The position numbers and the translations under genes are program-made. 64,000 nucleotides of DNA from NCBI RefSeq assembly GCF_947179165.1, contig NC_077242.1:27104097-27168096 (forward strand), written 5' to 3'. Position 1 is the first letter of the stretch, and each line of letters starts with the position of its first letter. This document shows, in pieces, positions 24,391 to 37,110 of this stretch. This DNA is from Solanum dulcamara (Eukaryota; Streptophyta; Magnoliopsida; Solanales; Solanaceae). Under the pieces are notes generated by a model. It saw only the letters and a program-made list of their open reading frames with translations, ran no database searches and was not told the DNA's origin.

Positions 24391-24440
24391 ACCCGTATCT
24401 CTTTTATCTCTGTTAAAGCGATGTGTACCTTTCTATTTTG

Positions 24441-24720
24441 TGTAGTTTCATCAAAAATCTTTCTTCCGATATATGGGTCCTAAAAATCCATTGAGACCTT
24501 TTTCTCATAGGTTTTGCCCCCCTAATCGATATTCCGAACTCGAATTTTCCAAAAAGATTAAGGATAACGCATTACATGAGCGGCCTATTCTCAAGACATT
24601 TCTTAAGGCACTTGTGCATTTTGAGGAACGTTACATAAAGTTGAGCTCAGCACAAAATTTCACCCACAGACGATAGTCAGTCTGAGAGGACTATTCAAGT
24701 TTTATCATCTGATTACTTGA
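24441..24720 (+). pseudogene. Degraded integrase scrap of another gypsy element
   Basis: At 24,595-24,705 the plus strand reads FLKALVHFEERYIKLSSAQN followed by a Pro/His-Arg stretch and, after a shift, SQSERTIQV. This matches the integrase pattern (Thr-Asp-Gly-Gln-Ser-Glu-Arg-Thr-Ile-Gln) of gypsy elements in decayed form. It is probably the older sequence into which G2 was inserted, or a deletion junction of G2. Confidence 0.45.
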
Positions 24721-27240
24721 TTTGAAAAAAATAAATACGGTAAGATGTAATATTCTTTGACCAATTATTCTTTTCATACTATGTACAATTGATATTTGTT
24801 ATTATTGAAATGTGAAAAACTCTCACTCTGATTTCTTTTGATTCTTACCTGTTCCTATTATGGTAGATTCTATTTAATTTCTGCCTAATTGGCTTTCTTC
24901 GTAGGATTAAGGAATTTTCTTTTTCATGATTCTCTTAATTGATTCTATTCCTTTATTATTGTGCCCTCTATTCAAATATAAATGGAGCCTCTTTTTCACT
25001 TCTGCACGCTCACTGGATGCTTTAAACTTCCCTACAGCTTAATACCATTGGAACACTAAAAAATATTGTAATATTCATAGCTTTTCTTATACTCCGTCTC
25101 CCACAAGCGTTGCTCGAAACCCTTGAGGTTCTTGTGATCTTGACGTATTAGAGATAGGAATTGATTGTGCTCCAAGATTTCTTGTGATCTTTCTTATTAT
25201 TGTCTACTTAACCGGTTAGTATTTCCTATTAGAATAATTCACATAGTCTTACTTTAAATTTTCGCATAATTTATCTTGTTAAATAAAAATGGAAAGCATC
25301 TAAGTTAGTCCCGTATCCTTCTCTATATGTGTGTGTTTATTCTATTATATTTTGATATGTATATTTTATCACCTTCTCTGATTTGAAAGCTACATGATCA
25401 TTGCATATTATTGTTATTCGATATCTTGTTTGTATTTCTTTAATGGTTTAACAGGTTTTGAACTAAACTTCAAGACACAAAGAGTTCACCTAGGTTGGGG
25501 ATAAATCGAAAGAAATTGTTTATCTAGAGTTTTTCTGTTTATGTTGTATTTCTTTCTTTAAAGTGTTACTTTATTTGGCATGTAATAATTTTGTTTTAAA
25601 CAGTACTCTATATAATAAAGAACTCAGGGACTGTCTAAGGGGGAGGAGAACTAATGTGGTACTGGCATTCATTTTTGTTTTTTAATTATGTGTGTGCGTG
25701 TGCTAGATAAGTACGTAGATATTAGTAAACCATTTTAGCATGAAATCATGTCATTATCATCATTCTTACATTATATTCTAAATTTGGTTTGAGTATTATT
25801 TATACAAGTATTAGTCTATTTAATTGGAAAAAAAGGCCTAAAATTAATATGCCAATAATTTAATCTTGATATTGCCTTATTGTCTATTATTCACATGTAT
25901 GTCAAAAATGATTTACCTAACTTTCACAAGTTTACCTTTGTCTAGTTTAAATTAAAATCACCAACTTATATTATTAGAATATTTGTTTAATGATCAATTT
26001 TACACTAGAACATGTACTTTATTTAGAAACCATGGCTATAGGATTTCATAATATGTTCAAAATGTTAGCCATTTAGATCTCATGTTCATACAGTTAATTT
26101 AATATTTTTAGCATGCCAAATTCATATGTGAACCATGTCTATAGGACTTAATGATTTTTTATGGTGTCATGTTAATATGTCTTATTAAATATTTTCAGCA
26201 TGTTATTTGGATTTAATAAATATTTTAAGAATGTTAATTTATTTAGAAATTATGCCTATTGGTTAGAATTGACCTTGCTAATTAAATCATACCCAATATT
26301 CTTGTGACATTACATATTTTTGTCAATCTAGAGATCATGGTCATAGGACTTAACAAATATTTCTGTATTTTGTAGGAATTATGTCTCTAGGACTCAATAA
26401 ATATTTTTAGCATGGTATTTTATATAAAAACCATGCCTATAGGATTTTAATAAATTTTCAGCATATTATTTAGAAATCAGGCATGTAGTATTTCTAATAA
26501 ATTTTCAGCATGTTGTTTTAATTAGAAAGCATGCCTATGGAATCTTATAAATATCTCCAGCATACTTATAACTAAATATTGGTAAAAAACAAATATGCTT
26601 TTCTTATATTTCAATTAGTTTAGTAATTAAAATCGTTCCTATATCTCTAATAATAGAAATTTGCTCCCATCTTATTCAAGTTTCATATTATGATTTATTG
26701 TTTGATCTTGTGTGCACACACCTAATTCTCCTATGATCCTTCACATAACTTATATGTGTTTCAAGCATGTTAATAATTAATTTTAGAGGCATATTTGAGA
26801 AATCATGTGCTAAGTGCTCATCCTTACTTGTTTTTTCAACGAAATGTCTAATTAGGAGCCTTAGGATTTTTCTTTAATTCTAGAACCTTTCCTAATAGTA
26901 AGTCCAATGCCTCTTGGACATTAATTTGGGATACTAAGCACCTTTTAGGATGTTAGTTTTATTTTCTTTTATATCTCTCTAAGGTTAATAATAAATGAAC
27001 TTAAGAGGAGTAGGGGTAGATAGGCCTTCAAAAATGATGTACGGTGACCCGAGTAGAAAATAACAAACTCTGTATTTGTCTTCCGTTAATAAGCCCGTCG
27101 CTGATCCAAATAAGATAAAGTTAACTTAGTTTGTTGATCCTTTAATTCTTTAAATCCTTAACACCTTTGTTTGTATTTATTTGGTGTAGTTTTATTAATT
27201 AAAAATTATTCTTCCTTTTCTATTTAATTGTGCCAATTTT
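24721..27240. repeat. Ogre/Tat-like LTR-type sequence, left part (non-coding)
   Basis: No gene can be supported in these 2.5 kb. A purine-rich tract (AGGGGGAGGAGAAC) at 25,638-25,651 followed by TGTGG could be a polypurine tract and LTR start. The region continues on the far side of element G4 (34983-35385), where GGTGCCTAACACCTTCC and an inverted pair (GGAAACTCTTTT and AAAAAAGAGTT) are typical of LTR ends of the Ogre/Tat lineage. The assignment rests on these motifs only. It includes a diverged tandem repeat at 26,020-26,580. Confidence 0.4.
26020..26580. repeat. Diverged tandem repeats, unit about 60-70 bp
   Basis: About seven imperfect copies of a motif like AAACCATGCCTATAGGA, followed by AATAAATATTTTCAGCATG, follow each other with spacings of about 55-75 bp. 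The best copies are at 26,395-26,560. No coding potential is seen. Confidence 0.6.
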
Positions 27241-27245
27241 GTCTT
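27241..27245. other. Target duplication of G4, left copy (GTCTT)
   Basis: It is identical to 34978-34982 on the far side of the element. Confidence 0.85.
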
Positions 27246-30200
27246 TGTCTAGTCGTAACACGGCGATCGAAACCCCGAAGGATCCCAACCAAGCCTCTTA
27301 GCATACATTGCATTCATAAGGTAAGATAAAACATTATACAAACAAGCGGAAAAATAATCTCAAAAATGGAAGTCCAGAAATGGAAATGAAATCTCAAGTC
27401 ATATGTCCAAACGGACTACATCAACTCTATGTCTCACCATGCCTCTATCATACTAACATATATGGGGGCATAGAATAAGACACTAGCTCCCCGGAAAAGA
27501 AAAGAACGTCTAAAAATAGCAACATAATCTAAAAGTACCAAGGGAAGAAATAACCTCGATAGGTAATCCCCGAAGTATGAGGACTTACCAAATCAAGTGA
27601 ACATGTCTTCTATCTAGCCACGAGAGTGTGTAGGGTGATCGTCGAGCTCTATATTATAACATAATGTAGGCACAAAAGTATGTGTTAGTACTTTGAATGT
27701 ACTAAGTATGTGAGATATGCATGAACAACGAAATAAGGCATAAACAATATGAATATAGGATGCATGACTAATGTAATGAAAAGCATGAATAAAGCTTGAA
27801 AAGCATTTGAAATTATATTTAAAACTTGTGGTCAATGCATCATAAACATCATAGCAAAACTTACTTCATGTCTTATAACTTGTGAGATAGGACCTTTAAC
27901 CTCATAAGAGATCATGGACATATGAAAGATATTAGGAGTCATAGTAAGAAATACCTTAAACATCGAGAGAAGGACCTTGTAACTTAGTGAGAGCGACCGT
28001 AAACCGACATAAACCATGTGAGCTATAACATGGAGTCTCAATGTTTACCCATACATTGGAGGAAAGCTGGGACACTACTTGCCAAGGTATACTCCTATAT
28101 GCCTAAGTGGATCCACTAAGCTACATGAAGTATCGATCCTCTACTACGGGTGACCCTTAAAGGAATCAAGCCTCTTTTACTGGTGATCCTTTATCCTACG
28201 CTAGTGCGTAGTTATGGGACAATGGGATATTACTACAGGTCTCTTGCCTCAACTATGGGAGAGAATGTCTATCCCAAGGTTTATTGGGGATAGGTAAGAT
28301 CTCAACGAAACATATAACATAGTCACATACTTAGCATATATCATAACTTGTTCATAAACTTCATATTTCATAGAATAGCTCATTTCATAACATACTTTTA
28401 ATGTGAGAATTTTCCTTTCATCATTACAATCATATTTGTATAATTCATATAGTTAGGTCCTAAGTCACCACATATGGCCCTAAGTCACCTTACTTCATAA
28501 CTTGCATAAAATTCATACCTTGAACGAACTTGTGATTTTTTTATCACAATTCATACTAGAATTTAGAGTAAAACTCAAATGCATAATCAATTTGATTGAG
28601 AATCATAATAATACCTTTTAAATCATTCAATTCATAATCATACTTCATAATATCATCATGGAAAATAGGCTTCATGCATGGGTAATCATAATTCAACTTA
28701 AAATCATGTAATTCATATAGAAACATACTTATAGTGATCATTCATAAACTTCTTTGCATAAAGCACATTTGAATTCATTAATAAAACTCTCATAGAATAT
28801 ATCTTCAATATTCATGATCATAACTTATACTTGAAATAAGGGTAAGACATGCATACATGATCAATTGATTTGGAAATTGGGAAATTTAATTGAAAACATG
28901 CATAATCATATACTTTATATCAACTCATACATAATTTATGAAGATAAACATCAATATGAGTATAATTAAAAATATTCATAATTCATACCATGAACCCTAG
29001 AGAAAGTAATGAAGAAATTCATCGGAAATACTTCAATTCCATACAATAACCATTAATTCATATTGAAATAGTATCGTAATCATAGTTTAAATCATAATTG
29101 AAAGACCTATCAAAACATTCATAAGTTCATACTTGAAAAGTAGCTAAATCCATGGGTCTAGGTAATACTTTATGGAAGAAATGCTATAATTGATAATTCA
29201 TGCATATTGAGTAGAGAATCATGTAATATAACTAAATTCATGAATTTGGAATAAGAATTGACCAAAATCTCCTAAAATTTATACCTGAAATCACTTGAAA
29301 ATTTGAAGATCCTTTGGGCTCCATGGGTAGAAGATGCCCATGAATCAACTCCCACATACCTTGCTTGAATCCACTAAGAAATTGAAGAGAAACTTTATTG
29401 AGCTTGAGACCCTAGCTTTAGTGTGGGAGAAGACATTTGAGAGGAGTCCTACCCTTGGGAGAGAAGACTTGTGATTTTTGAGAGTTAATAAGAGAATGAG
29501 ATGTAGGAATAATTAGGATAGTCAATAGTTGAGAACCTAGTCCAAAAGACGTCCAACTACCAAATAACCTCGCATAAAAAATTGTTCGAAGGACCCTATA
29601 AAGCATCATTATGGGTCATAGACCCCTTTCGTCCTGTCAAACCTTGAAAAAGGCTGAAAAATGAGCCTATAATCATTGTTTACGACCAATATTTATGACC
29701 CATAAATATTTCTATGATTCGCAACTTGTTTCTATGGGTCATAACTCCAGGTCATAATATTTCCTATGGGTCGTAACTTGACAGTTTTTAGTAAAACGAT
29801 CATAACGTTTTACTACGAACTGAAAATGAGGAAAACTTGGTGGAGTTGAAAAGAGAATTTAAATACCTTTAATTTGATAGGCCGTGAACTACCTAATTCC
29901 TTATATTCTATGAGATATAAGCGTTTAAAATTGACCCAAGTAAAATCTTTCATCAAAACTCAATCGGTAAAGTAGCTTTCTATTCGACTTTGTGCTAGAG
30001 GATTCTTGTGACCTTAAAACATCTCCAAATCTATTCTCACACTTAATAATTGGTCTTAACATCAATGCACAATTAAGAATCACCACTTTATGACAATACG
30101 GATGTATTCTAAGACTCGTCATTTGGTCTACGGGTCATCAATATGAGTCATCAAAGTAGTGCTCCAAAATCATAGTCTATTGTAATGAAAATTGGTCCCT

Positions 30201-30618
30201 ATGACTCATCATTATGATTCATCGACTCTCCTACCAAGTCTTACAAATAACTCCTAAATTTCCCCCTTCACTTAGTCAAAAGTCAGAACTCAAGACCCAA
30301 TTCTACGAGTCCATTCTTGGACTCATAACTCATCCTACTATCCATCCTGTTGAGTCATTTTGAAAGTACAGAGGCTTGTCAATTTCAAAAAATCAAAGAT
30401 CAACTCTATGATTCATCACCATTGCTATGAGTCATCAACTTTACTCATAAACTCAGCTCCAAACTTAGTCAATTTTCCAACCTCAATATTATTCCTACGA
30501 GACATTTCTACGACAGGTAGAAGTCCGTACGAATTGTAGGCCAAGTTGTAAACTCTGGGACAGTCCCTTTTCTTAGAATTTTCTTTTATTTTGACTTTTC
30601 TACTTTTGGGGTCTTACA
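27246..30618 (-). repeat. G4 3' LTR (3373 bp)
   Basis: On the minus strand it begins TGTAAGACCCC at 30618 and ends ACTAGACA at 27246. It is longer than its partner because segments around 28,740-29,160 and 29,880-29,990 are absent there. No gene is contained in it. Confidence 0.85.
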
Positions 30619-30959
30619 ATATCTCTCCCCTGGGAATATTCATCCTCGAATGAGATTTAACTAGCATAGAAAGGATGCAAAAAGAGGACTAGCAACCCAA
30701 CATGAAATACATTAACACATCAAAATGCATAAACCTTAGGAATTTCAAACTCATCATAAAACATGACCTTTAAAATCAACTTCATGAACATGCACACATA
30801 TAAAAACATGAGATTAACTAGAACTGCGAATTCTTTAGGATAGACATGAGAAACTTAACACTTTATGGAAACTCAAACACTCGGGTTATCAAATCAATCA
30901 TGGCACAATGAATAAAAAATAATCCATACCAACCATTATCATAATCAAAGAAAACTCAT
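30619..30959 (-). other. G4 internal, non-coding part with polypurine tract
   Basis: It lies between the end of gag and the 3' LTR. The minus-strand purine-rich tract CCAGGGGAGAGATAT at about 30,619-30,633 would prime plus-strand DNA synthesis. No pol remnant is visible. Confidence 0.6.
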
Positions 30960-31887
30960 AACATACCGGATGAACCAGCCCGAGCCATCTCCCTTCCTCT
31001 TTTTGTAGCCATTGGTAATCCCTCATCTTATGTCCTATATCACCACACTTGTAGCAACCCTCCATACCAGCCATACATTCTCCTGGGTGAGTCCTACCAC
31101 ACCTTTTACAAGGGGGAAAAAGATGTCCTTTCTTGTTAGGCTTAGACGCCAGGGAATTAACAAAAGATTGACCACTATCGATTCGTGCCCTCTTGGAGCC
31201 CTTAGATTTCTCCTTTAACTTCTAACCTTCTATTTGTTTTGCATATGTCATGAGTAGGGAGATATCCATATCCCTTGCTAACATCGCCATCTTACACTCT
31301 TGGGATACCAAGTCTGAAACTCCCGAAATAAACTTACTCATCCGAACCCTAGGGCCGGAAACCATAAATGGGGCATACTTGGACAATTGGGTGAACTTGA
31401 GAGCATACTCCCTCACACTCATATTCCCTTGCTTGAGGTTGATGAACTCTTGTATCTTAGCCTCCCTCAACTTTAATGGGAAAAAGCGGTCAAGAAAAGT
31501 AGCTTTAAAGACTTCCCAACCAATAGGACCCCCACCCTCCCTCTCGGACTTCCATTGAGTATACCAAACTTGAGCAACACCCTTGAGTTGGTAGGCCACC
31601 AACTCCGCTTTCTCTTCCAAAGTGATCCCCATAATACTTATTATCTTATAAACTTTATCGATGAAATCTTGGGGATCCTCATCAACTTTCGAACCATAAA
31701 ATTTGGGAGGGTTCATTCTTCCAAAATCTCTTTTCCTCGAAGCAGAAGTGGGTGCATTAGGAAGGGCAATAACCCTTTGGTTGGCCACAACTTGGGGTAG
31801 CATGGTGAAGGCGGTTCAAAACTTGGCATGGGTAACTTGATCGGCAAAAGGATTATTAGATTGAGGGACTTGTCTTCTTTGAGGCAT
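30960..31887 (-). pseudogene. G4 gag
   Basis: Translation from the ATG at 31887 begins MPQRRQVPQSNNPFADQV; a stop follows near 31,820. The long open part then has FGRMNPPKFYGSKVDEDPQ, FIDKVYKIISIMGITLEEKA, YQLKGVAQVWYTQWKSE, IGWEVFKATFLDRFFPLKL, FINLKQGNMSVREYALKFTQ and MLARDMDISLLMTYAKQIEG, and a stop near 31,224. The tail reads KRARIDSGQSFVNS and a zinc knuckle CYKCGDIGHKMRDY in which the last Cys is Tyr. With only about two stops it is the best preserved gag of the window. It would form the capsid that packages the element RNA. Confidence 0.8.
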
Positions 31888-32109
31888 TTTATGATAATTC
31901 CAAACACCAATCGTTAAGAAAAGAACCTTAGGGCACAACTCTATCGCACGACATAGATCATGAAATAAGTGAAACCTTTCCTAAGGCATTTCGTAGCCTC
32001 CTATTCATGGATCTAGTGAACTTTACACCAATGAACGAGACTCTACTTAACGTGGCATGTTAGACACCATAGGACACTTAAACCTTATGCTATGATACCA
32101 AATATTTCA

Positions 32110-34977
32110 TGACCCGACCTAAGGCAGATCCCAACCAAGTACATTGTATTTATAAGGTAAGATAAAATATTATACAAACAAGCGAAAGAATAATCTCAAA
32201 CATGGAAGTCTAGAAATGGAAATAAAATCTCAAGTCATATGTCCAAATGGACTACATCAACTCTATGTCTAACCATGCCTCTATCATACTAACATATATG
32301 GGGGCATACAACATGCCATTAGATCCTCGAACAATATATATAGGGGCATAGAACATGCCACTAGCTCCTAGAACAAGAAAAGAACGTCTCAAAATAGCAA
32401 CATAGTCTAAAAGTAGCAAGGGAAGAAATAAGCTCGATAGGTAGTCCCTGAAATATGAGGACTTACCAAATCAAGTGAACATGTCTTCTATCTAGCCACG
32501 AGAGTGTGTAGGGTGATCGTCGAGCTCTATATTATAACATAATGTAGGCACAAAAGTATGTGTTAGTACTTTGAATGTACTAAGTATGTGAGATATGCAT
32601 GAACAACGAAATAAGGCATAAACAATATGAATATAGGATGCATGACTAATGTAATGAAAAGCATGAATAAAGCTTGAAAAGCATTTGAAATTATATTTAA
32701 AACTTGTGGTCAATGCATCATAAACATCATAGCAAAACTTACTTCATGTCTTATAACTTGTGAGATAGGACCTTTAACCTCATAAGAGATCATGGACATA
32801 TGAAAGATATTAGGAGTCATAGTAAGAAATACCTTAAACATCAAGAGAAGGACCTTAATTTAGTGAGAGCGACTGTTAACCGACATAAAACATATGAGCT
32901 ATAACATGGAGTGCCAATGTTTACCCATACATCGGAGAAAAGGTGGAGACTACTTGCCAAGGTAGACTCCGATATGCCTAAGTGGATCCACTAAGCTACA
33001 TGAAGGATTGAGCCTCTACTATGGGTGACCCTTAAAGGAATTAAACCTCTTCTACGGGTGATCCTTTCTCCTATGGCAGCGCATAGTTATGGGACATGGA
33101 ATCTTACTATGGTTCTGTTGCCTTAAATACGAGAGAGAATGTCTATTCCTAGTTCCACTCGATGCTAGGTAAGCTCTCAACGGAACATATAACATAGTAA
33201 CTTACTTAGCATATATCGTAACTTGTTCATAAACTTCATATTTGATAGAATAGCTCATTTCATAACATACTTGTAAGATGAGAATTTTCATATCATCATT
33301 ACAATCATATTTGCATAATTCATATAGTTAGGTCCTAGGTCACCACATAGGGTCCTAAGTCACCTTACTTCATAACTTGCATGAAATTCATACCTTGAAT
33401 GAACTTGTGATTCTTGATCACAATTCATACTTGAATTTAGAGTAAAACTCAAATTCATAATCAATTTAAATGAGAATTATGATAATACCTTTGAAATCAT
33501 TAATTTCGTAATCATTCTTCATAATATCATCATAGAAAACAGGCTTCATGCATGAGTAATCATAATTTAACTTAAAATCATGTAATTAATATAGGAACAT
33601 ACTTATAATAATCATACTTATACTTTATGGAAGTCATGCAATAATTAATAATTCATACATATTAACTGGAGAATCATGTAATATAACTAAATTCATGAAT
33701 TTGGAATAAGAATTGACAAAAATCTCATAAAATTTATACTTGAAATCACTTGAAAAGTTGAATATCTTTTGGGTTCCATGGGTGGAAGATGCCCATGAAT
33801 CAATTTCCACATACATTTCTTGAATCTACTAAGAAATTGAAGAGAAACCTTGTTGAGTTTGAGACCCTAGATTAAGTGTGGGAGAAGACCTTCGAGAGGA
33901 GCCCTTGGGAGAGAGGACTTGTGATTTTTGAGAGTTAATAAGAGAATGAGAGTGTAGGAATACTTAAGGTAGTCAATAGTTGAGAACCTAGTCCAAAAGA
34001 CGTCCAACTACATTGAGGGACTTATAGGGAAAAGACCAAATAACCTCGTATAAAAAATTATTCGAAGGACCCTATAAAGTAGCCTTACCGGTCATAGACC
34101 CCTTTCGTCCTTTCAAACCTTGAAAAAGGCTAAAAAAATGAGCCTATGATCTTTGTTTACGATCAATGTTTATGACCCGTAAACATTTCTATGATTTTCA
34201 ACTTGTTCCTATGGGTCGTAACTCCAGGTCGTAATATTTCCTACGGGTCGTAACTTGCCAGTATTTAGTAAAGCGGTCATAACGTTTTACTACGAACTGA
34301 AAATGAGGAAAACTTGGTGGTGTTGGAAAGAGGATTCAAAGACCTTTAATTTGTGCTAGAAGATTCTTGTGACCTTAAAACATCTCTAAATCTATTCCCA
34401 CACTTAATAATTGGTCTTAACATCTATGCACAATTAAGAATCACCACTTTACGACAATATGGATGGCTTCTACGACTCGTAATTGTGTCTATGGGTCGTC
34501 AATATGAGTCGTCAAAGTAGTTCTCCAAAATTATAGGATAATGTAATGAAACTTGGTCCCTATGACTCATCCTTATGATTCGTCGACTCTCCGATGAGTT
34601 GTACAAATGACTCCTCAATTTCCCCCTTCATATAGTCAAAAGTCAGAACTTAGGATCCAATTCTACGAGTTCATTCTAAGACTCGTAACTCATCCTACGA
34701 TTTGTCCTATTGAGTCATTTTGAAAGTACTGAGGCTTGTCAATTTCACAAAACCAAAGATCAACTCTACGACTAATTCTACAAGTCATCACCATTGCTAT
34801 GAGTCGTCAACTTGACTCATAAACTAAGTTCCAAACTTAGTCAATTTTTCAACCTCAATATTATTCCTACGACCCATAGAAGTCCCTACGACTCGTAGGT
34901 CAAGTCACAAACTCTAGGACAGTCACTTTTCTTAGATTTTTCTTTCATTTTGATTTTTCTATTTTCGGGGTCTTACA
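32110..34977 (-). repeat. G4 5' LTR (about 2870 bp)
   Basis: On the minus strand it starts TGTAAGACCCC at 34977 and ends GGTCGGGTCATGA near 32,110. About 390 bp (32,457-32,843) appear identical to 27,578-27,963 of the other LTR, while the flanks differ strongly. It carries a short extra copy (ATATAGGGGCATAGAACATGCC region) at 32,325-32,370. Confidence 0.8.
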
Positions 34978-34982
34978 GTCTT
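34978..34982. other. Target duplication of G4, right copy (GTCTT)
   Basis: It is identical to 27241-27245. Confidence 0.85.
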
Positions 34983-35385
34983 GTTGCTTGTCTATTTCTC
35001 TTCATGTTTTATGTTGGTTAATATTTAATAAAAACTTTATAGCTCTTATCACATAGTCCTTCTTTAATTAATTAAATAAATAGGGAGATTTACTTACTAT
35101 TTACTACATTTTTTAAACCCTCTGCATGATTTTTATAAGATACATCCGGGACCCATATTTGTGGACCTCTAAAGGTGCCTAACACCTTCCTTTTGAGGTA
35201 ATTTGAACCATTGCCCAATCTCTAGTTGTGTTTGAACTTTTAAATTAATTTTATTTTTTATAATATAGAATAGAATGGTGTCCTAATGCGCCTTTAATTT
35301 GTTAGGTGGAAACTCTTTTCTTTTTTAATCCTAAAAAAGAGTTGTCACGTTACTGCAATCCAATTTTGAGAAAAATGAGGCATGA
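34983..35385. repeat. Ogre/Tat-like LTR end, right part
   Basis: It continues the sequence interrupted by G4. GGTGCCTAACACCTTCC at about 35,174 and the inverted pair near 35,308 and 35,336 are typical of LTR ends in Ogre/Tat elements. It joins truncated element G5 near 35,385. Confidence 0.45.
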
Positions 35386-35524
35386 AAGAGCTATGGGCCT
35401 CTGTCATAATTCTATCTCGAAGACCATCAATACTCAGAACACATATCCTACATTGATACCTCAACACTCCATCTCCCCCTTTGGCCAAAGTCATCACTTT
35501 CTGTTTTTGAACATCTTCTTTCAA

Positions 35525-36160
35525 TTAAAGGAGGATAGGATATTGATCTTGCTTTCCTTTCACCTCAACAACTAATGAGTATTCATCCCCATTCTGAATA
35601 ATAACACCTCCCTCATTATAGTTCACGAGACAAACTTCAAAACATGCAAGTATATGCACCTCCTTTACCAATTCTTTATTCTCTTCATAAACATGAGCGG
35701 TACTCCCCATGTACAACCTATTAAGAGCACCAGCAATAATGTTAGCATTACTTGGATGGTAGAGAATACTCATGTCATAATCCTTGAGCAACTCAAGTCA
35801 TTTTCTCTGCCTCAGGTTCCACTCTTTTTGACTAAATACATATTGCAGGCTCTTTTGATCAGTGAACGCATCCACATGCACACAATAAAGATAATGACAC
35901 CAAATCTTAAGAGAAAATACTTCCGCTGCCAACTCTAGATCATGAGTCGCATAATTCCTCTTGTGGATCTTAAGCTCTCTGGAAGCATAAGCTATGACTT
36001 CGCCTTTGTGCATCAAAATACAACTAAGTCTAACTCTGGGCGCATCACAATAGATTATGAAATCATTTGTTCCATCAGGTAGCAACAAAACTAGAGCAGT
36101 AGTCAATCTCATTTTTCAACTCTTTAAAACTCTTCTCAAAAGCATCGGACCATTGAAAAT
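35525..36160 (-). pseudogene. G5 RNase H
   Basis: Minus-strand frames give [40 protein letters not shown] and [17 protein letters not shown]. After a stop near 35,797 comes LKDYDMSILYHPSNANIIAG and LNRLYMGSTAHVYEENKELV. The first catalytic Asp is kept (YCDAP). The segment leads into a short integrase start (GDGVLRYQCRICVLSIDGLR, then EAHSS) that breaks off near 35,385. Confidence 0.75.
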
Positions 36161-37110
36161 TAGTCTTCTTCTGAGTCAACTTAGTCAATGGAGATGATAT
36201 GGATGAAAATCCCTCAGCAAACCTCCTATAGTAACCAGCCAATCTTAAGAAACTTCTTATATCTGTCGAAGATGTGGGTCTTGGCCAGTTCTTTACTGCC
36301 TCAATTTTTAGGAAATAAACTCAGATGCCATCACCAAAAATAATAGGGCCTAAGAATGTCACAAATGCATGCCAAAACTCACACTTCGAAAACCTGGCAT
36401 ATAACTCATTTTCTTTGACATTTTGGAGAACAATTTGAGATGGTTAGCATGCTCCTCCTCATCCCTTAAATAGATCAGAAGGTCATTGATAAACATGTTA
36501 ACAAACATGTCTAAGTATTTCTTGAACACTCTACTCATAGGATCCCATAAATGTTTCAGGAGCATTAGTCAAATTGAAGGACATAACTAGGAACTCATAG
36601 TGACCATATCTGGTTCTAAAGGTTGTCTTTGGAATGTCACTTTCTCACACTTTAAATTGATGATAGCCTGATCTGAGGTCTATTTTAGAGAAAAAAGTGA
36701 CACCCCAAATCTGGTCGAACAAGTAATCGATTCTCAAAAAAGGATACTTATTCCTTATAGTCACCTTGTTCGGCTGATGAAAGTCAATGCATATCCTCAA
36801 AGAACCATCTTTCTTTCGCACGAATAGTATATGAGCGCACCAAGGTAAGACACTTGGCCTAATGAATCCCTTATCTAGAAGATCTTTCAACTTCTTTATC
36901 AGTTCTTTTAACTCTGTTGGAGCCATTCTATATGTCAGAATAGAAATAGGCTGAGTATCGAGAAAGAAATCTATTCCCAAGTCTATCTTCCTATCGGGAG
37001 GGACTCTAGGTAAATTCTTAAGATAAACTTCAGAAAACTCATTCACAACTTGACTGATTGAAGAGGTGCTGTGTCCACATTATCATCTCTAATTCGAATA
37101 ATAGGGTAGA
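36160..37110 (-). pseudogene. G5 reverse transcriptase
   Basis: It reads [80 protein letters not shown] and [14 protein letters not shown] (37,046-36,645). After a shift it continues FKKYLDMFVNMFINDLLIYL, where the catalytic F-I-D-D has become F-I-N-D. The loss of the first palm Asp would abolish polymerase activity. Confidence 0.75.

Larger units (their letters stand above)
7896..24440 (+). mobile_element. Ty3/gypsy chromovirus G2, split by G3; 3' LTR missing
   Basis: The element runs 5' LTR (7896 to about 10,018), primer binding site, gag, protease, reverse transcriptase, RNase H and the first part of integrase up to 13,839. It is then interrupted by element G3 (13840-23455). The rest of the integrase and the chromodomain-like tail resume at 23,456 to about 24,390. 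No 3' LTR follows; the sequence changes near 24,440 to a fragment of another element. Many stops and shifts occur, more than in G3, as expected for the older host of the nested insertion. Confidence 0.85.
27246..34977 (-). mobile_element. Gag-only LTR retrotransposon G4 with about 3-kb LTRs (TR-GAG type)
   Basis: Two long repeats, 27246-30618 (3373 bp) and about 32,110-34,977 (about 2870 bp), flank an internal region of only about 1.5 kb. The minus-strand internal part has a primer binding site (TGGTATCATAG near 32,090), one gag gene and a purine-rich tract (AGGGGAGAGATAT) right before the 3' LTR start TGTAAGACCCC at 30618. No protease, polymerase or integrase is present. A perfect 5-bp duplication (GTCTT) borders it. 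It is a non-autonomous derivative that would need enzymes from a relative such as G1-G3. It interrupts Ogre/Tat-like sequence. Confidence 0.85.

Noticed and set aside
27614..27835. 73-codon frame found identically at 32492-32713 as a conserved small gene
   Set aside because: It lies in both LTRs of G4; identity follows from the LTR repeat. No protein-like features.
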